The notes: generated by a model from the letters alone, not told the origin. DNA of 57,673 nucleotides from QYOJ01 sp964642545 (GCA_964642545.1 CAZXQU010000009.1:1-57673), one strand, 5' to 3'. Shown: positions 8,264-16,413, numbered from the stretch's first letter. Made by a program: numbers and translations.

Positions 8264-8281
8264 TTGTTGAAAAATTAACAA
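8264..8281. promoter_or_regulatory. Predicted Rex operator in the rex-nhaD intergenic region
   Basis: TTGTTGAAAAATTAACAA matches the Rex consensus TTGTTAA-N4-TTAACAA at 13 of 14 defined positions (G for A at position 6). It lies between the divergent rex and nhaD genes. Site seen directly; binding is inferred from known Rex operators of other bacteria. Confidence 0.75.
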
Positions 8282-8294
8282 TATACTGTTAATT
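8273..8294. promoter_or_regulatory. Perfect inverted repeat overlapping the Rex operator
   Basis: AATTAACA, six bases, TGTTAATT: a perfect 8-bp dyad. It shares the TTAACA half-site with the predicted Rex operator at 8264-8281. It may be a second, overlapping Rex site with altered spacing, or the operator of another regulator of rex/nhaD. Confidence 0.5.
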
Positions 8295-8326
8295 AGATAA
8301 CTAATTTCTGTTTCATTGGAATTGTG

Positions 8327-8334
8327 TAGATTTG
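8327..8334 (+). promoter_or_regulatory. Candidate -7 promoter box of nhaD
   Basis: TAGATTTG fits the Bacteroidota -7 element TAnnTTTG. Transcription would start near 8340, which places the ATG at 8377 in a leader of about 37 nt and argues against the upstream TTG at 8332 as start codon. A clear -33 TTTG is not seen. Confidence 0.5.
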
Positions 8335-8376
8335 CCCCCAAATTTGGAATCTATAACCTATTTTAATCACATTCCT

Positions 8377-9723
8377 ATGTTTTATTTGATGATCATTGTT
8401 TTCATTCTGGGCTATGCGGCAATTGCCCTGGAACATCCGTTAAAGGTCAATAAATCTGCGACTGCATTGATACTTGCCGTACTAATGTGGGTATTGTTTA
8501 TTTTTGGCGGCGAACACATATTGGTCAATACAGATAGTTTTCACAAATATCTGGAAGAGTTCACCAATGGAAATTTTCAGGGTTGGGTCTCTCACCATGA
8601 ACTACTAAATCACCTGGGAGAGATCTCAGAGATTCTGTTCTTCCTCCTCGGGGCTATGACAATAGTCGAGCTAATTGATTCACACGAGGGGTTCAGGATT
8701 ATTACAGACAAAATCAAAACCACCAACAAGGTAAAGTTGTTATGGATTTTAAGTATTCTCACCTTTTTTATGTCTGCCGCTCTTGACAACCTTACTACCT
8801 CTATTGTCATGGTTGCTTTGCTTAGAAAACTGATTGCAGATAAAAAAGACCGTTGGTTTTTTGCCGGGATGGTAATTATTGCCGCGAATAGTGGCGGAGC
8901 CTGGAGTCCTATCGGTGATGTTACAACTATTATGTTATGGATTGGAGGGCACGTTACTACGTTAAATATCATTGCAAAAACATTTGTTCCCAGTTTGATC
9001 TCGATGTTATTCCCATTGGTATTTCTATCTTTTCTGATGAAAGGCGTCGTCCGTCGACCTGCACATGTGGTTAAGGAGATCCACGAAAACTCCACCTCAT
9101 CGTTTGAACGAAACATTATCTTTTTTATGGGGATTGGTGCCTTGTTGATGGTGCCTGTTTTTAAGACAATAACACATCTGCCTCCCTATTTGGGCATGCT
9201 GATGGGTCTAGGGATACTATGGGTAACGACAGAAATCCTTCATAAATCAAAGAACGAAGAGCACAAGCCCATGCTCACCGTTGTAGGAATACTCCGGCGA
9301 GTCGATACGCCAAGCGTGTTGTTTTTCCTGGGGATACTTTTAGCCGTTGCTGCATTGCAGAGTGCAGGTCATCTGAGGTTATTAGCGACAGCCCTCGACG
9401 AACACGTAGGCAATCTTTACCTGATAAACGTGGTCATTGGTATCTTGTCAGCCATTGTCGACAATGTTCCTTTAGTGGCAGGCGCCATGGGAATGTATGA
9501 ATCGGTATTTGCAGTCGATCACTATTTCTGGGAAATGCTCGCCTATTGTGCCGGTACCGGCGGAAGCATCCTGATCATTGGATCGGCAGCAGGTGTCGCT
9601 GTGATGGGGATGGAGAAGATCGATTTTATCTGGTATGTTCGGAAGATCTCGGTATGGGCGCTTGCTGGTTACTTCGCAGGCGCTGCAACGTACTGGGCAA
9701 TGAATGTCTTTTTGTTTGAATAA
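8377..9723 (+). CDS. nhaD: Na+/H+ antiporter, NhaD family
   Basis: Integral inner-membrane antiporter of the ion-transporter superfamily, exporting Na+ in exchange for H+. About 448 residues from ATG 8377, with at least ten hydrophobic segments. Hallmarks are the two re-entrant signature regions SAALDNLTTSIVMV and ANSGGAWSPIGDVTTIMLWI, and a matching second-half element IVDNVPLVAGAMGMY and GTGGSILIIGSAAGVA. I prefer ATG 8377 because the longer frame begins with TTG inside a predicted promoter. It ends 7 bp before the convergent response-regulator gene. A Rex operator upstream suggests redox control. Confidence 0.93.
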   Translation: MFYLMIIVFILGYAAIALEHPLKVNKSATALILAVLMWVLFIFGGEHILVNTDSFHKYLEEFTNGNFQGWVSHHELLNHLGEISEILFFLLGAMTIVELIDSHEGFRIITDKIKTTNKVKLLWILSILTFFMSAALDNLTTSIVMVALLRKLIADKKDRWFFAGMVIIAANSGGAWSPIGDVTTIMLWIGGHVTTLNIIAKTFVPSLISMLFPLVFLSFLMKGVVRRPAHVVKEIHENSTSSFERNIIFFMGIGALLMVPVFKTITHLPPYLGMLMGLGILWVTTEILHKSKNEEHKPMLTVVGILRRVDTPSVLFFLGILLAVAALQSAGHLRLLATALDEHVGNLYLINVVIGILSAIVDNVPLVAGAMGMYESVFAVDHYFWEMLAYCAGTGGSILIIGSAAGVAVMGMEKIDFIWYVRKISVWALAGYFAGAATYWAMNVFLFE

Positions 9724-9730
9724 CAACAGC

Positions 9731-10429
9731 CTATTTCCCAATTATCAAGCGGAAACCGTGTCCATGAATATTGACAATCTCTATGTTGCGATCTGGTTTT
9801 AGATATTTTCTGAGACGAGCGAGAAAGACATCCATACTGCGACCATTGAAGTAGTTGTCGTCACCCCAGATTTTCTCAAGAGCCTGTTTCCGTAACAGGA
9901 TTCCATCTTGTACTTCGCAAAGCATGCGCAATAGTTTTGCCTCTTTGGGTGATAACGTCTGAATTTTCTCCAAATGAGCCAGAGTTCTCAGAGTGAAATT
10001 AAATGTAAATATTCCAACCTGGAAATCAAGCAATTTGCTCTCGTCTTCCACTGGTTGCAAGTGACGCTTCAGGATGGCTTTTAATTTGTACAGGAGAACT
10101 TCGGAATCAAACGGTTTTGTGATATAGTCATCGGCACCTGTCTTGAATCCTTGCAGCATATCTGTTTTCAGTGATTTGGCTGTCAGAAAAATAAATGGAA
10201 GATCGGGATGAAGCTTTTTAATCTCCTTTGCTAATGTGAACCCATCCATCACCGGCATCATTACATCAAGGATGCAGATATCAAACGAATCCTCTTGCAC
10301 TGTTTCCAACCCTTGCTTGCCATCAGTCCTCAGGACTACGACGTAATCATTCAGTTCAAGATACGACTTCATAATCGAACCGAAATTAGGATCGTCCTCT
10401 ACAAGGAGTACTTTAACGTTATTGTTCAT
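9731..10429 (-). CDS. OmpR-family two-component response regulator
   Basis: 232-residue cytoplasmic DNA-binding regulator. The receiver domain (about 1-120) has the acidic pair ED at 11-12, phospho-acceptor Asp55 in CILDVMMPVMDG, and the T/K pair in FLTAKS. The C-terminal winged helix (about 130-230) contains LSPKEAKLLRMLCEVQDGIL, NYFNGRSMDVFLARLRKYL and IVNIHGHGFRLI. It is downstream of its kinase on the same strand. The 34 bp between them, and the kinase's last codons, are made of heptamer repeats. The probable operator is the TTAAC repeat cluster at 12461-12500. Confidence 0.95.
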   Translation of the reverse strand: MNNNVKVLLVEDDPNFGSIMKSYLELNDYVVVLRTDGKQGLETVQEDSFDICILDVMMPVMDGFTLAKEIKKLHPDLPFIFLTAKSLKTDMLQGFKTGADDYITKPFDSEVLLYKLKAILKRHLQPVEDESKLLDFQVGIFTFNFTLRTLAHLEKIQTLSPKEAKLLRMLCEVQDGILLRKQALEKIWGDDNYFNGRSMDVFLARLRKYLKPDRNIEIVNIHGHGFRLIIGK

Positions 10430-10441
10430 CGCTTCTTTTTT

Positions 10442-10490
10442 CTTACATTTTACGTCTCACATCTCACATCTCACGTCTTACATCCTTCGT
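10442..10490. repeat. Heptamer tandem array across the histidine kinase stop codon
   Basis: Seven contiguous 7-bp units: CTTACAT, TTTACGT, CTCACAT, CTCACAT, CTCACGT, CTTACAT, CCTTCGT. The array lies between the kinase and regulator genes and includes the kinase stop codon (10464-10466). The last eight residues of the kinase, TKDVRREM, are encoded by it. Confidence 0.85.
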
Positions 10491-12422
10491 TTCAATAGGC
10501 AGGGATATCTCAAACTGGCTCCCTTTATCCGAGGCACTGGAGAGTTTTATCTCTCCCTGATGAGCCATTACGATGGCCTTTACATAACTTAATCCAAGGC
10601 CGAAACCTTTGATATTATGAACGTTACCAGTTGTTACCCGGTAAAATTTATCAAATACTCTTTTTTGAACTTCCTGGCTCATTCCCATTCCTTTATCCTC
10701 GACTCTGAAGAAGAAATATCCTGACCTGATCCCTGTCTTAATTGTAATCTCGGGATGGGAAATAGAGTATTTGTTGGCATTATCCAGGAGGTTCATCAAT
10801 ACGTTTCGCAGATGTCCTTCATCAGCAAGTACAGTGGCATTCGATGCGTCAAACTGTGTCTCAATTCTCCCTCCGCGCTTCTCCACGATCAACCTGAAAT
10901 GACCTACAGTACGGCTGATCAAGTCATGAAGGTTCAGTGGCTCCATGTGGAGTTTGAAATCACGGCTGTCGAGCAGCGACATCTGGAGAACCTGTTCAAC
11001 CCGCGTATTCATTCTGCTGTTCTCCTCTTTGATAATCTGTGTGTACGATTTGATTCGGTCGGGAGAGTTAATCACTTTTGCATTGTTTATTGAATCGGTA
11101 GCTATGGAAATTGTGGCAATAGGAGTTTTGAACTCATGTGTCATATTGTTGATGAAGTCGGTTTTAATATCCGAAATCTTCTTTTGTCTGATGATTACGA
11201 AAATGCTCAACCCCGAGGATAACACAATGATTATAGTAAAGAGGATAGATCCAAACATCAGGACGGAGAGAGATTTCAGGATATGACTCTTTTGTCGGGG
11301 AAAGTAGACTAAGAGCTGATAGGGTTTTTCAATTACATCATTGGGAAAAAGCGAAACCAGATGATCCATCGCCTCGTGTGGGTCAAGGTATCCTGCTGAA
11401 CGGATCGGCATTGGATTGCTATCATTCAACGGGGAAAAGACAGCGAACTCAAAAGGTATCGTAACATCTTTGTCTGAAAGTGATGATTTTAACGTACTTT
11501 CAAGATGGAATTTATCAATCCTGGATTCCACAGTTTTTGGGATTTCCTCAAACTCCACAGCCATCCGTTGGATCAAATCCTGCAATTGAGATGCACGCCT
11601 ATCCAGTTTTCTGATCTTGTCTTCAAGTATTTTTGTTGACTTTTTTAAAGGTGGTTCTGGTGGCAGGGGTGGTCTAACAACAACGGGAGTGGAGGTATAA
11701 CTACTAATAAAAAAGTTCCCTTTCATGCCGGCTTCATCTCCTTCAGAACTTATTTCCAATCTGGGAGCTCCCGGGGCTTGATAATAATACAATTCCGGAT
11801 TTTGGCTGTAGGTACGTTCCAGTCTCTTTTCATGCACATCCTGCTGTTGAATATATCTCTCCTGAATAACCCAAACGGAGTCAAGCTTCTCCAGTTGGTG
11901 CGCCTGCCATTCAAACTGGATGTTCACCCACTCATTTTCCAGAATGATACTGGTTTGCAGCTGGTTCATGAGGGAGTCGATATCAATCTGTTGTCGTTTA
12001 TTTAATGACTGGTCCCGTATAAATTCTTCATAGTTCTTTCGTGATTGGTCTGCGGCTCTTTTGCTTCCTTTCGGATCAGCACGAATAATTCGTTCTTCAG
12101 TTACATAGTATGAGATCCCATTCAATGCATCGTGAATGAGGTCGGCATCAATTTGATCCTGAGCTAGTGATAAGGTGTCACTTACATAGCTTTGAATAAG
12201 GTTGAGAATGCTGTCAGAGATGAGCCTGGAACTCAGGAGGGATATGTTTTCACTCGTCTCCATCCTGGCTATAGCATTCCCCAGTGCATCATTCACTCGT
12301 TGATTGAATTGCGCTTCACGGATCTCAATAGCATTCCTTATCCATAGGTATTGGACCACCATAATCCCTGCAAGTGAAAGGCAGATAAAAAGGATGATAA
12401 GGGAGAGCCATTTTTTATCCAT
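10464..12422 (-). CDS. Sensor histidine kinase
   Basis: Inner-membrane kinase partnered with the adjacent OmpR-type regulator. I place the start at ATG 12422 (MDKKWLSLIIL), 7 codons inside the longest frame. Two membrane segments flank a periplasmic region of about 350 residues that contains a coiled-coil-like stretch and a proline cluster. The second segment is near residues 390-415 of the long frame. HisKA follows with the phospho-acceptor His in NNMTHEFKTPIATI, then HATPase motifs NLLDNANKYS and GFGLGLSYVKAIV. The C-terminus is repeat-encoded. Stimulus unknown; the divergent secreted acidic protein is a candidate target or accessory. Confidence 0.93.
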   Translation of the reverse strand: MDKKWLSLIILFICLSLAGIMVVQYLWIRNAIEIREAQFNQRVNDALGNAIARMETSENISLLSSRLISDSILNLIQSYVSDTLSLAQDQIDADLIHDALNGISYYVTEERIIRADPKGSKRAADQSRKNYEEFIRDQSLNKRQQIDIDSLMNQLQTSIILENEWVNIQFEWQAHQLEKLDSVWVIQERYIQQQDVHEKRLERTYSQNPELYYYQAPGAPRLEISSEGDEAGMKGNFFISSYTSTPVVVRPPLPPEPPLKKSTKILEDKIRKLDRRASQLQDLIQRMAVEFEEIPKTVESRIDKFHLESTLKSSLSDKDVTIPFEFAVFSPLNDSNPMPIRSAGYLDPHEAMDHLVSLFPNDVIEKPYQLLVYFPRQKSHILKSLSVLMFGSILFTIIIVLSSGLSIFVIIRQKKISDIKTDFINNMTHEFKTPIATISIATDSINNAKVINSPDRIKSYTQIIKEENSRMNTRVEQVLQMSLLDSRDFKLHMEPLNLHDLISRTVGHFRLIVEKRGGRIETQFDASNATVLADEGHLRNVLMNLLDNANKYSISHPEITIKTGIRSGYFFFRVEDKGMGMSQEVQKRVFDKFYRVTTGNVHNIKGFGLGLSYVKAIVMAHQGEIKLSSASDKGSQFEISLPIETKDVRREM

Positions 12423-12426
12423 GAAC

Positions 12427-12434
12427 CAAAAGTA
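12427..12434 (-). promoter_or_regulatory. Candidate -7 box for the histidine kinase
   Basis: On the minus strand this reads TACTTTTG, matching TAnnTTTG. Initiation would fall almost on the ATG at 12422, implying a leaderless or very short-leader mRNA, or a start codon further in. The TTAAC cluster would then lie about 40-80 bp upstream. Confidence 0.35.
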
Positions 12435-12460
12435 GTAAATCAAATGGGTCGTAATTAGAT

Positions 12461-12500
12461 AATTAACGTTTCATTAACCAATTTTAACGCCTCATTAACA
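12461..12500. promoter_or_regulatory. Four TTAAC direct repeats, likely response-regulator operator
   Basis: TTAAC occurs at 12463, 12474, 12484 and 12495, spaced 11, 10 and 11 bp, so all four lie on one DNA face. They form two longer direct repeats, TTAACGTTTCATTAAC and TTAACGCCTCATTAAC. Direct repeats at one helical turn are the usual binding mode of OmpR-family regulators, and the divergent neighbours include such a system. Confidence 0.65.
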
Positions 12501-12553
12501 GTTATTCATTGATATCGGGAATAGTTTTGTGCTTTCCAAGAATGATAATTCAG

Positions 12554-12561
12554 TAGTTTTG
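12554..12561 (+). promoter_or_regulatory. Candidate -7 box for the secreted acidic protein gene
   Basis: TAGTTTTG matches TAnnTTTG and lies 22 bp before the ATG at 12584. An upstream TTTTG exists, but its 24-bp spacing is longer than usual. Confidence 0.4.
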
Positions 12562-12583
12562 TAAATTCTTAATTGTTAGAATT

Positions 12584-13327
12584 ATGAAAAAATCAATTCG
12601 AATTTTAAAACCGGTTGTATTTGCATGTTTGGCAGTGGCAATGACCTCTCTTTTTTCCGTAGTACTTCTTGCACAGGATACACTCGAGAAGAAACCGCAA
12701 AAAGTTATTACTATTAAATTAGATATGGATGAAGATGGTGAGTCTTATACCATTGATACAACAATTGTTATTGATGAAAATTTCGACATGGACGAGTTTA
12801 AGGAAGCCATGAAGGAATATGAAGTGCAGGTGATGGATATGGGAAAGTGCCTGAAAGAGATGGAACTGGAACTCCAAGGAGAGGACCTGGAGAAAGCGAT
12901 GCAGGAGATAGAGATTTCACTGCGCGATGTTTATCGTGACAGTCCCCCGATGAGGGCCTATTGCCGGGGGATGAGGGCCCCTCATCGTATGGATCAATAC
13001 CAAAAGCAGAGGAATATGTTTTTTTATGGGAAACCGGATATTCACCGTGAAATGGTTCGGGTAAGGCCCCCAAAGAGAGGTGAGTCTCTTTCCGATGTAC
13101 TTGGAGACATTCCTATGAGTGCCGTTACAAGCTATAAGATAAAGGAAACGAAGAACGGCAAACGGATAACCATTGAGGTTTCTGATGATGCGATGGATGA
13201 TCTGGACGAGGATATCTTGATCTGGACAGGGGATGTTCCATCTCCTCCTCCTCCTCCTCCTTCTCCCAAAATGAAAAGGAAAATCTTTATCGAGAAGAAT
13301 ATTGAAAAAGAGGAGAAACCAGAATAG
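12584..13327 (+). CDS. Secreted acidic protein of unknown function, divergent from two-component system
   Basis: 247 residues with a clear Sec signal peptide (MKKSIRILKPVVFACLAVAM, then a hydrophobic run ending near LLAQD), so probably periplasmic. After it comes an Asp/Glu-rich region with alternating charged helices (about 55-115), a Met/Arg/Tyr-rich middle with two cysteines, a basic-hydrophobic strand region SYKIKETKNGKRITIEV, a proline run at about 222-230 and a Lys/Glu tail. I recognise no family. Its 5' region shares the TTAAC repeat cluster with the kinase gene. A good intrinsic terminator follows. It may be an effector or sensor accessory of the system, by position only. Confidence 0.75.
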   Translation: MKKSIRILKPVVFACLAVAMTSLFSVVLLAQDTLEKKPQKVITIKLDMDEDGESYTIDTTIVIDENFDMDEFKEAMKEYEVQVMDMGKCLKEMELELQGEDLEKAMQEIEISLRDVYRDSPPMRAYCRGMRAPHRMDQYQKQRNMFFYGKPDIHREMVRVRPPKRGESLSDVLGDIPMSAVTSYKIKETKNGKRITIEVSDDAMDDLDEDILIWTGDVPSPPPPPPSPKMKRKIFIEKNIEKEEKPE

Positions 13328-13361
13328 CCTCAATGATCAACGAAGATCGTCGAGGTTTTTT
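13328..13361 (+). terminator. Intrinsic terminator of the secreted acidic protein gene
   Basis: An 11-bp stem with one mismatch (arms CCTCAATGATC and GATCGTCGAGG), hexaloop AACGAA, then TTTTTT. It begins immediately after the stop codon and overlaps the 3' end of the convergent glycosyltransferase gene. Confidence 0.8.
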
Positions 13362-14470
13362 AGTAGCTGTTCAACTTTTGTACACTCTTCGAGATGTGAA
13401 TAATTTGTTGTTGCATGTTCCATTGCAGCGAAAGAGACCTGTTTCAGTTTTTCCGGGTTGCTTATTGCCAGGTTGATCGTAGCTGCCAGGTCAAGGGGAT
13501 TTTTTGCGCGATAAAGCCATCCGAATTTGCCATTGCCTAATAGTTCTGTTGTACCTCCTGCCCTTGAACCTATTACCGGAATTCCGCATAACATCGCCTC
13601 AATGGTAACCATCCCATAAGTCTCCTCAAAGGAACCAAGTACAAAAAGATCGATTGCGGCATAGAACCCTGCGATATCATCCTGGTATCCCCGAAAGAAA
13701 ACATCATTCTGCATTCCGTTTTCATCAACAAGATCTTGAAGTTGTTGGAGGTAGTTATCTCCTTCGCCCTTGGTCGTCTCACCCATGATCAAAAGAAGGC
13801 AATCTACACCTTGAGCTTTTAATAACTTTACCGCTTCGATAACAAGATGTTGTCCTTTCTGAGGATCGAGACGTCCCAAGATGCCGAGTATAAATCCATG
13901 AGTTGGTAGCCTGAGTTGTTGTCTGGCAATCTGTTTTGAAGGAAGAGATGCTTGAAGGCGATCTACTTCCAAACCAAGAGGAATCAGGTGGATTCGCTCT
14001 TTAGGGAAACTTGTCCTGGTAAGGATCTCCTCTTTCATATAGGGGAGTAAGGTGATCCAGGCATCCAGTTGCCGGAATCGAAACGTGTGGATTGGATCCT
14101 TTTTTTGGGTTCCCAGTCGCATGTGTTGTTGGTATACCAGCCGGATCTTATTGCGGTACAACAGTTTCACTAGTCCACCGAAGTCGAGGTCCCGGTTGTC
14201 AACCAGGATAACAATCCGGATGTTTAAACGGTCCAGTTTTCGTTTAACAACAATTGCCTCAAGGATGTCAAAGTAGCGTTTATTCCTGAAAATAAACCTT
14301 AAGGGAACACCCTCTGCAGAAGCGTGTTTAGCAAGGGGAGAATTTTCGAGGCAAAAAAGTGTCACCTGATGATGTCTTTCACACATCCAGCGTGCCAGTC
14401 GTACAGTATTCATTTCGAGGCCACCCCAGCTTCCCGAGGAACAGTAGATGGCGATAGGTGGTAGCTTCAT
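13337..14470 (-). CDS. Glycosyltransferase family 4
   Basis: GT-B-fold retaining glycosyltransferase, about 377 residues from ATG 14470 (MKLPPIAIYCSSGSWGGLE). The longer frame runs through the hydrogenase terminator and is rejected. The N-terminal acceptor domain begins with SGSWGGLEMNTVRLARWM. The donor-binding half has FILGILGRLDPQKGQHLVIEA, the GT4 segment FVLGSFEETYGMVTIEAMLCGIPVIGS and GGTTELL. It probably adds a sugar to a surface polysaccharide or lipid. No other polysaccharide genes adjoin it. Its tail contains the terminator of the convergent gene. Confidence 0.9.
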   Translation of the reverse strand: MKLPPIAIYCSSGSWGGLEMNTVRLARWMCERHHQVTLFCLENSPLAKHASAEGVPLRFIFRNKRYFDILEAIVVKRKLDRLNIRIVILVDNRDLDFGGLVKLLYRNKIRLVYQQHMRLGTQKKDPIHTFRFRQLDAWITLLPYMKEEILTRTSFPKERIHLIPLGLEVDRLQASLPSKQIARQQLRLPTHGFILGILGRLDPQKGQHLVIEAVKLLKAQGVDCLLLIMGETTKGEGDNYLQQLQDLVDENGMQNDVFFRGYQDDIAGFYAAIDLFVLGSFEETYGMVTIEAMLCGIPVIGSRAGGTTELLGNGKFGWLYRAKNPLDLAATINLAISNPEKLKQVSFAAMEHATTNYSHLEECTKVEQLLKNLDDLR

Positions 14471-14513
14471 GAAGAACCAGTGTGGATCAATGGTTGTAAA
14501 GATACTAAATAAA

Positions 14514-14541
14514 TGAGGCCGCCTGAAAAAAGGCGGCCTCA
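14514..14541 (-). terminator. Intrinsic terminator after hydA
   Basis: TGAGGCCGCC and GGCGGCCTCA form a perfect 10-bp GC-rich stem around an 8-nt A-rich loop (T-rich as transcribed), 46 bp after the hydA stop. The flank after the stem is AT-rich (CATTTATTTAG on the minus strand). Confidence 0.75.
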
Positions 14542-14586
14542 GGAGGTGGATGTTGCTAGGGGCCACATGTATCGCCCTAACAAAAC

Positions 14587-16380
14587 TTAGTATCGCTTTC
14601 GCGGAGTATAGTGAGTATGGAGGAGTTCGTGGGATTTGTGTCCGAGTGGTTTTACAAGAAACTCCTTGTAGATTTCTTGCACATCGGGGTTCTCATGAGA
14701 TTTTCTGAGAGGCATACCCATATCTTCTCGGTAAATAGCCTCTTTCCGTTTGGAACGGATCTCTTTATTTGTCGGGATTGGTTGCCCACCACCACCTAAG
14801 CATCCACCAGGGCATGCCATGATCTCAATGAAATGGTAATTGGCTGTTCCATCTTTTACTTTTTGCATCACCTCTTTGGCATAGGCTAAACCGTTTGCTA
14901 CGACACATTTTAACTCCACACCTTCCAGAAACTTAAACTCCGGTTTCGTTTTAGTAATCAGCAGGCTGGCTTCCCGAACTTCACCTTCGGTTCCCCGGAC
15001 AGGTGTGATATTGAGGTTTTCAAACGGGACTTCCCGCCCGGTTACCACTTCATAAACGGTTCTGATTGCAGCTTCCATCACACCTCCTGTTGTACCGAAG
15101 ATCACGGCTGCTCCGGTGGACATACCCATAATATTATCAAAATGGCTTTCGGGGAGTTTATCAAATTCCATCCCAGCCTGGGTGATCATGATCCCCAGTT
15201 CGCGTGTGGTGAGGACATAGTCTACGTCTTTGTATCCGCTGGAACGCATCTCCGGGCGATCGGCTTCAAATTTTTTTGCCGTGCAGGGCATAATGGAGAC
15301 AGAGACCAGGTTTTTCGGATCCAGCTTCTTCTTTTGTGCATAATAGGTCTTCACCAGTGCACCAAACATCTGTTGGGGTGATTTACAGGTAGAGAGATTT
15401 GGCAACAGATCCGGGAAGGTATGTTCGAGGAATTTTATCCAGGCCGGGGAACAGGAAGTAGCCATAGGCAATGCGACCTTAGGGTCTTTATCCACGAGGA
15501 CCCGTTTAAGTCTTTCAATAAGTTCATGCCCCTCTTCAATGATAGTGAGATCGGCAGTAAAATCGGTATCCAGCACTGCATCGAATCCCAGGCGTTTCAG
15601 TGCAGTAACCATCTTCCCTGTCACAATCATGCCGGGAGGCATCCCCAATGCTTCGCCGAGGGCGACACGGACGGCCGGAGCAGTTTGTACCACGACATGT
15701 TTCGTTGGATCGTAGATAGCATCCCACACTTGGTCAACATAGTTCCGTTCAATCAGAGCTCCGGTCGGACAACGGTTCACACACTGGCCGCAATTGGTGC
15801 AAACGACTTCAAAGAGCGGGTGTTCGAAGAACGTTGAGATCTTCATCTTGTTTCCACGATAGGCAACACTCAGGGCACTTACGCTTTGCAACTCTTCACA
15901 TGTCCTTACACAACGCTGGCAACGGATGCAACGGCTGTCATCCTTGATGATAGCCGAGTTGAACATATCGATGGTATAGTGCTTGTCAGGAACCAGGTCG
16001 AGGAACATGTGATCTCCTGTAAGCATTTGAGATGCAAGTGATTGCAGTTCGCAATTTCCGTTTTTATAACATTTGGTACAGTCAGCATTGTGTTCAGATA
16101 GCAGGAGCTCTACAATATGTTTTCTTGCAACACGAACTTTCCCACTGTTAGTATGGATCACCATCCCTTCTGATACGGGCATAGCGCAAGCTGCTGGAAG
16201 GGTTCTTGAATTCTCCTGTTCAACTACACATACCCGGCAGTTTCCAGCTACACAGAGGTCTTCATGGTAACACAGTGTGGGAATATGGATGTTGAGCTTA
16301 CTGGCAGCAGCCAGGATGGTGGTGCCTGCATCAACCGTAACCGCAATTCCGTCGATGGTTAAATTTACTTTCTTAGACAT
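14587..16380 (-). CDS. hydA: [FeFe]-hydrogenase catalytic subunit (HydA)
   Basis: 597-residue cytoplasmic hydrogenase, reducing protons to H2. Domains in order: plant-type [2Fe-2S] (C37, C48, C51, C65); His-ligated [4Fe-4S] (H97, C101, C104, C110); two [4Fe-4S] sites (C151/154/157/161 and C194/197/200/204); and the H-cluster domain. Its motifs are L1 TSCSPAW (C310), L2 MPCTAKKFE (C366) and L3 MACPGGCLGGGGQP (C523, C527), with a small-subunit-like C-terminus ending ELLHTHYT. L1 has Ser where TSCCPxW is canonical. Layout matches the CpI-like form found as HydA of trimeric enzymes. Last gene of hydCBA; no maturation genes hydEFG are in the window. Confidence 0.96.
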   Translation of the reverse strand: MSKKVNLTIDGIAVTVDAGTTILAAASKLNIHIPTLCYHEDLCVAGNCRVCVVEQENSRTLPAACAMPVSEGMVIHTNSGKVRVARKHIVELLLSEHNADCTKCYKNGNCELQSLASQMLTGDHMFLDLVPDKHYTIDMFNSAIIKDDSRCIRCQRCVRTCEELQSVSALSVAYRGNKMKISTFFEHPLFEVVCTNCGQCVNRCPTGALIERNYVDQVWDAIYDPTKHVVVQTAPAVRVALGEALGMPPGMIVTGKMVTALKRLGFDAVLDTDFTADLTIIEEGHELIERLKRVLVDKDPKVALPMATSCSPAWIKFLEHTFPDLLPNLSTCKSPQQMFGALVKTYYAQKKKLDPKNLVSVSIMPCTAKKFEADRPEMRSSGYKDVDYVLTTRELGIMITQAGMEFDKLPESHFDNIMGMSTGAAVIFGTTGGVMEAAIRTVYEVVTGREVPFENLNITPVRGTEGEVREASLLITKTKPEFKFLEGVELKCVVANGLAYAKEVMQKVKDGTANYHFIEIMACPGGCLGGGGQPIPTNKEIRSKRKEAIYREDMGMPLRKSHENPDVQEIYKEFLVKPLGHKSHELLHTHYTPRKRY

Positions 16381-16413
16381 ATCTTATTTCCGTATTTTCA
16401 GGTTAATAATTGG

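Noticed and set aside
12917..13333. Minus-strand ORF opposite the secreted acidic protein gene
   Set aside because: Its arginine run is the complement of the proline codons; no start context or family, and the plus frame has a signal peptide and terminator.
14471..14566. Upstream extension of the GT4 gene to 14566
   Set aside because: It runs through the hydA terminator hairpin; the ATG at 14470 starts the conserved GT-B fold.
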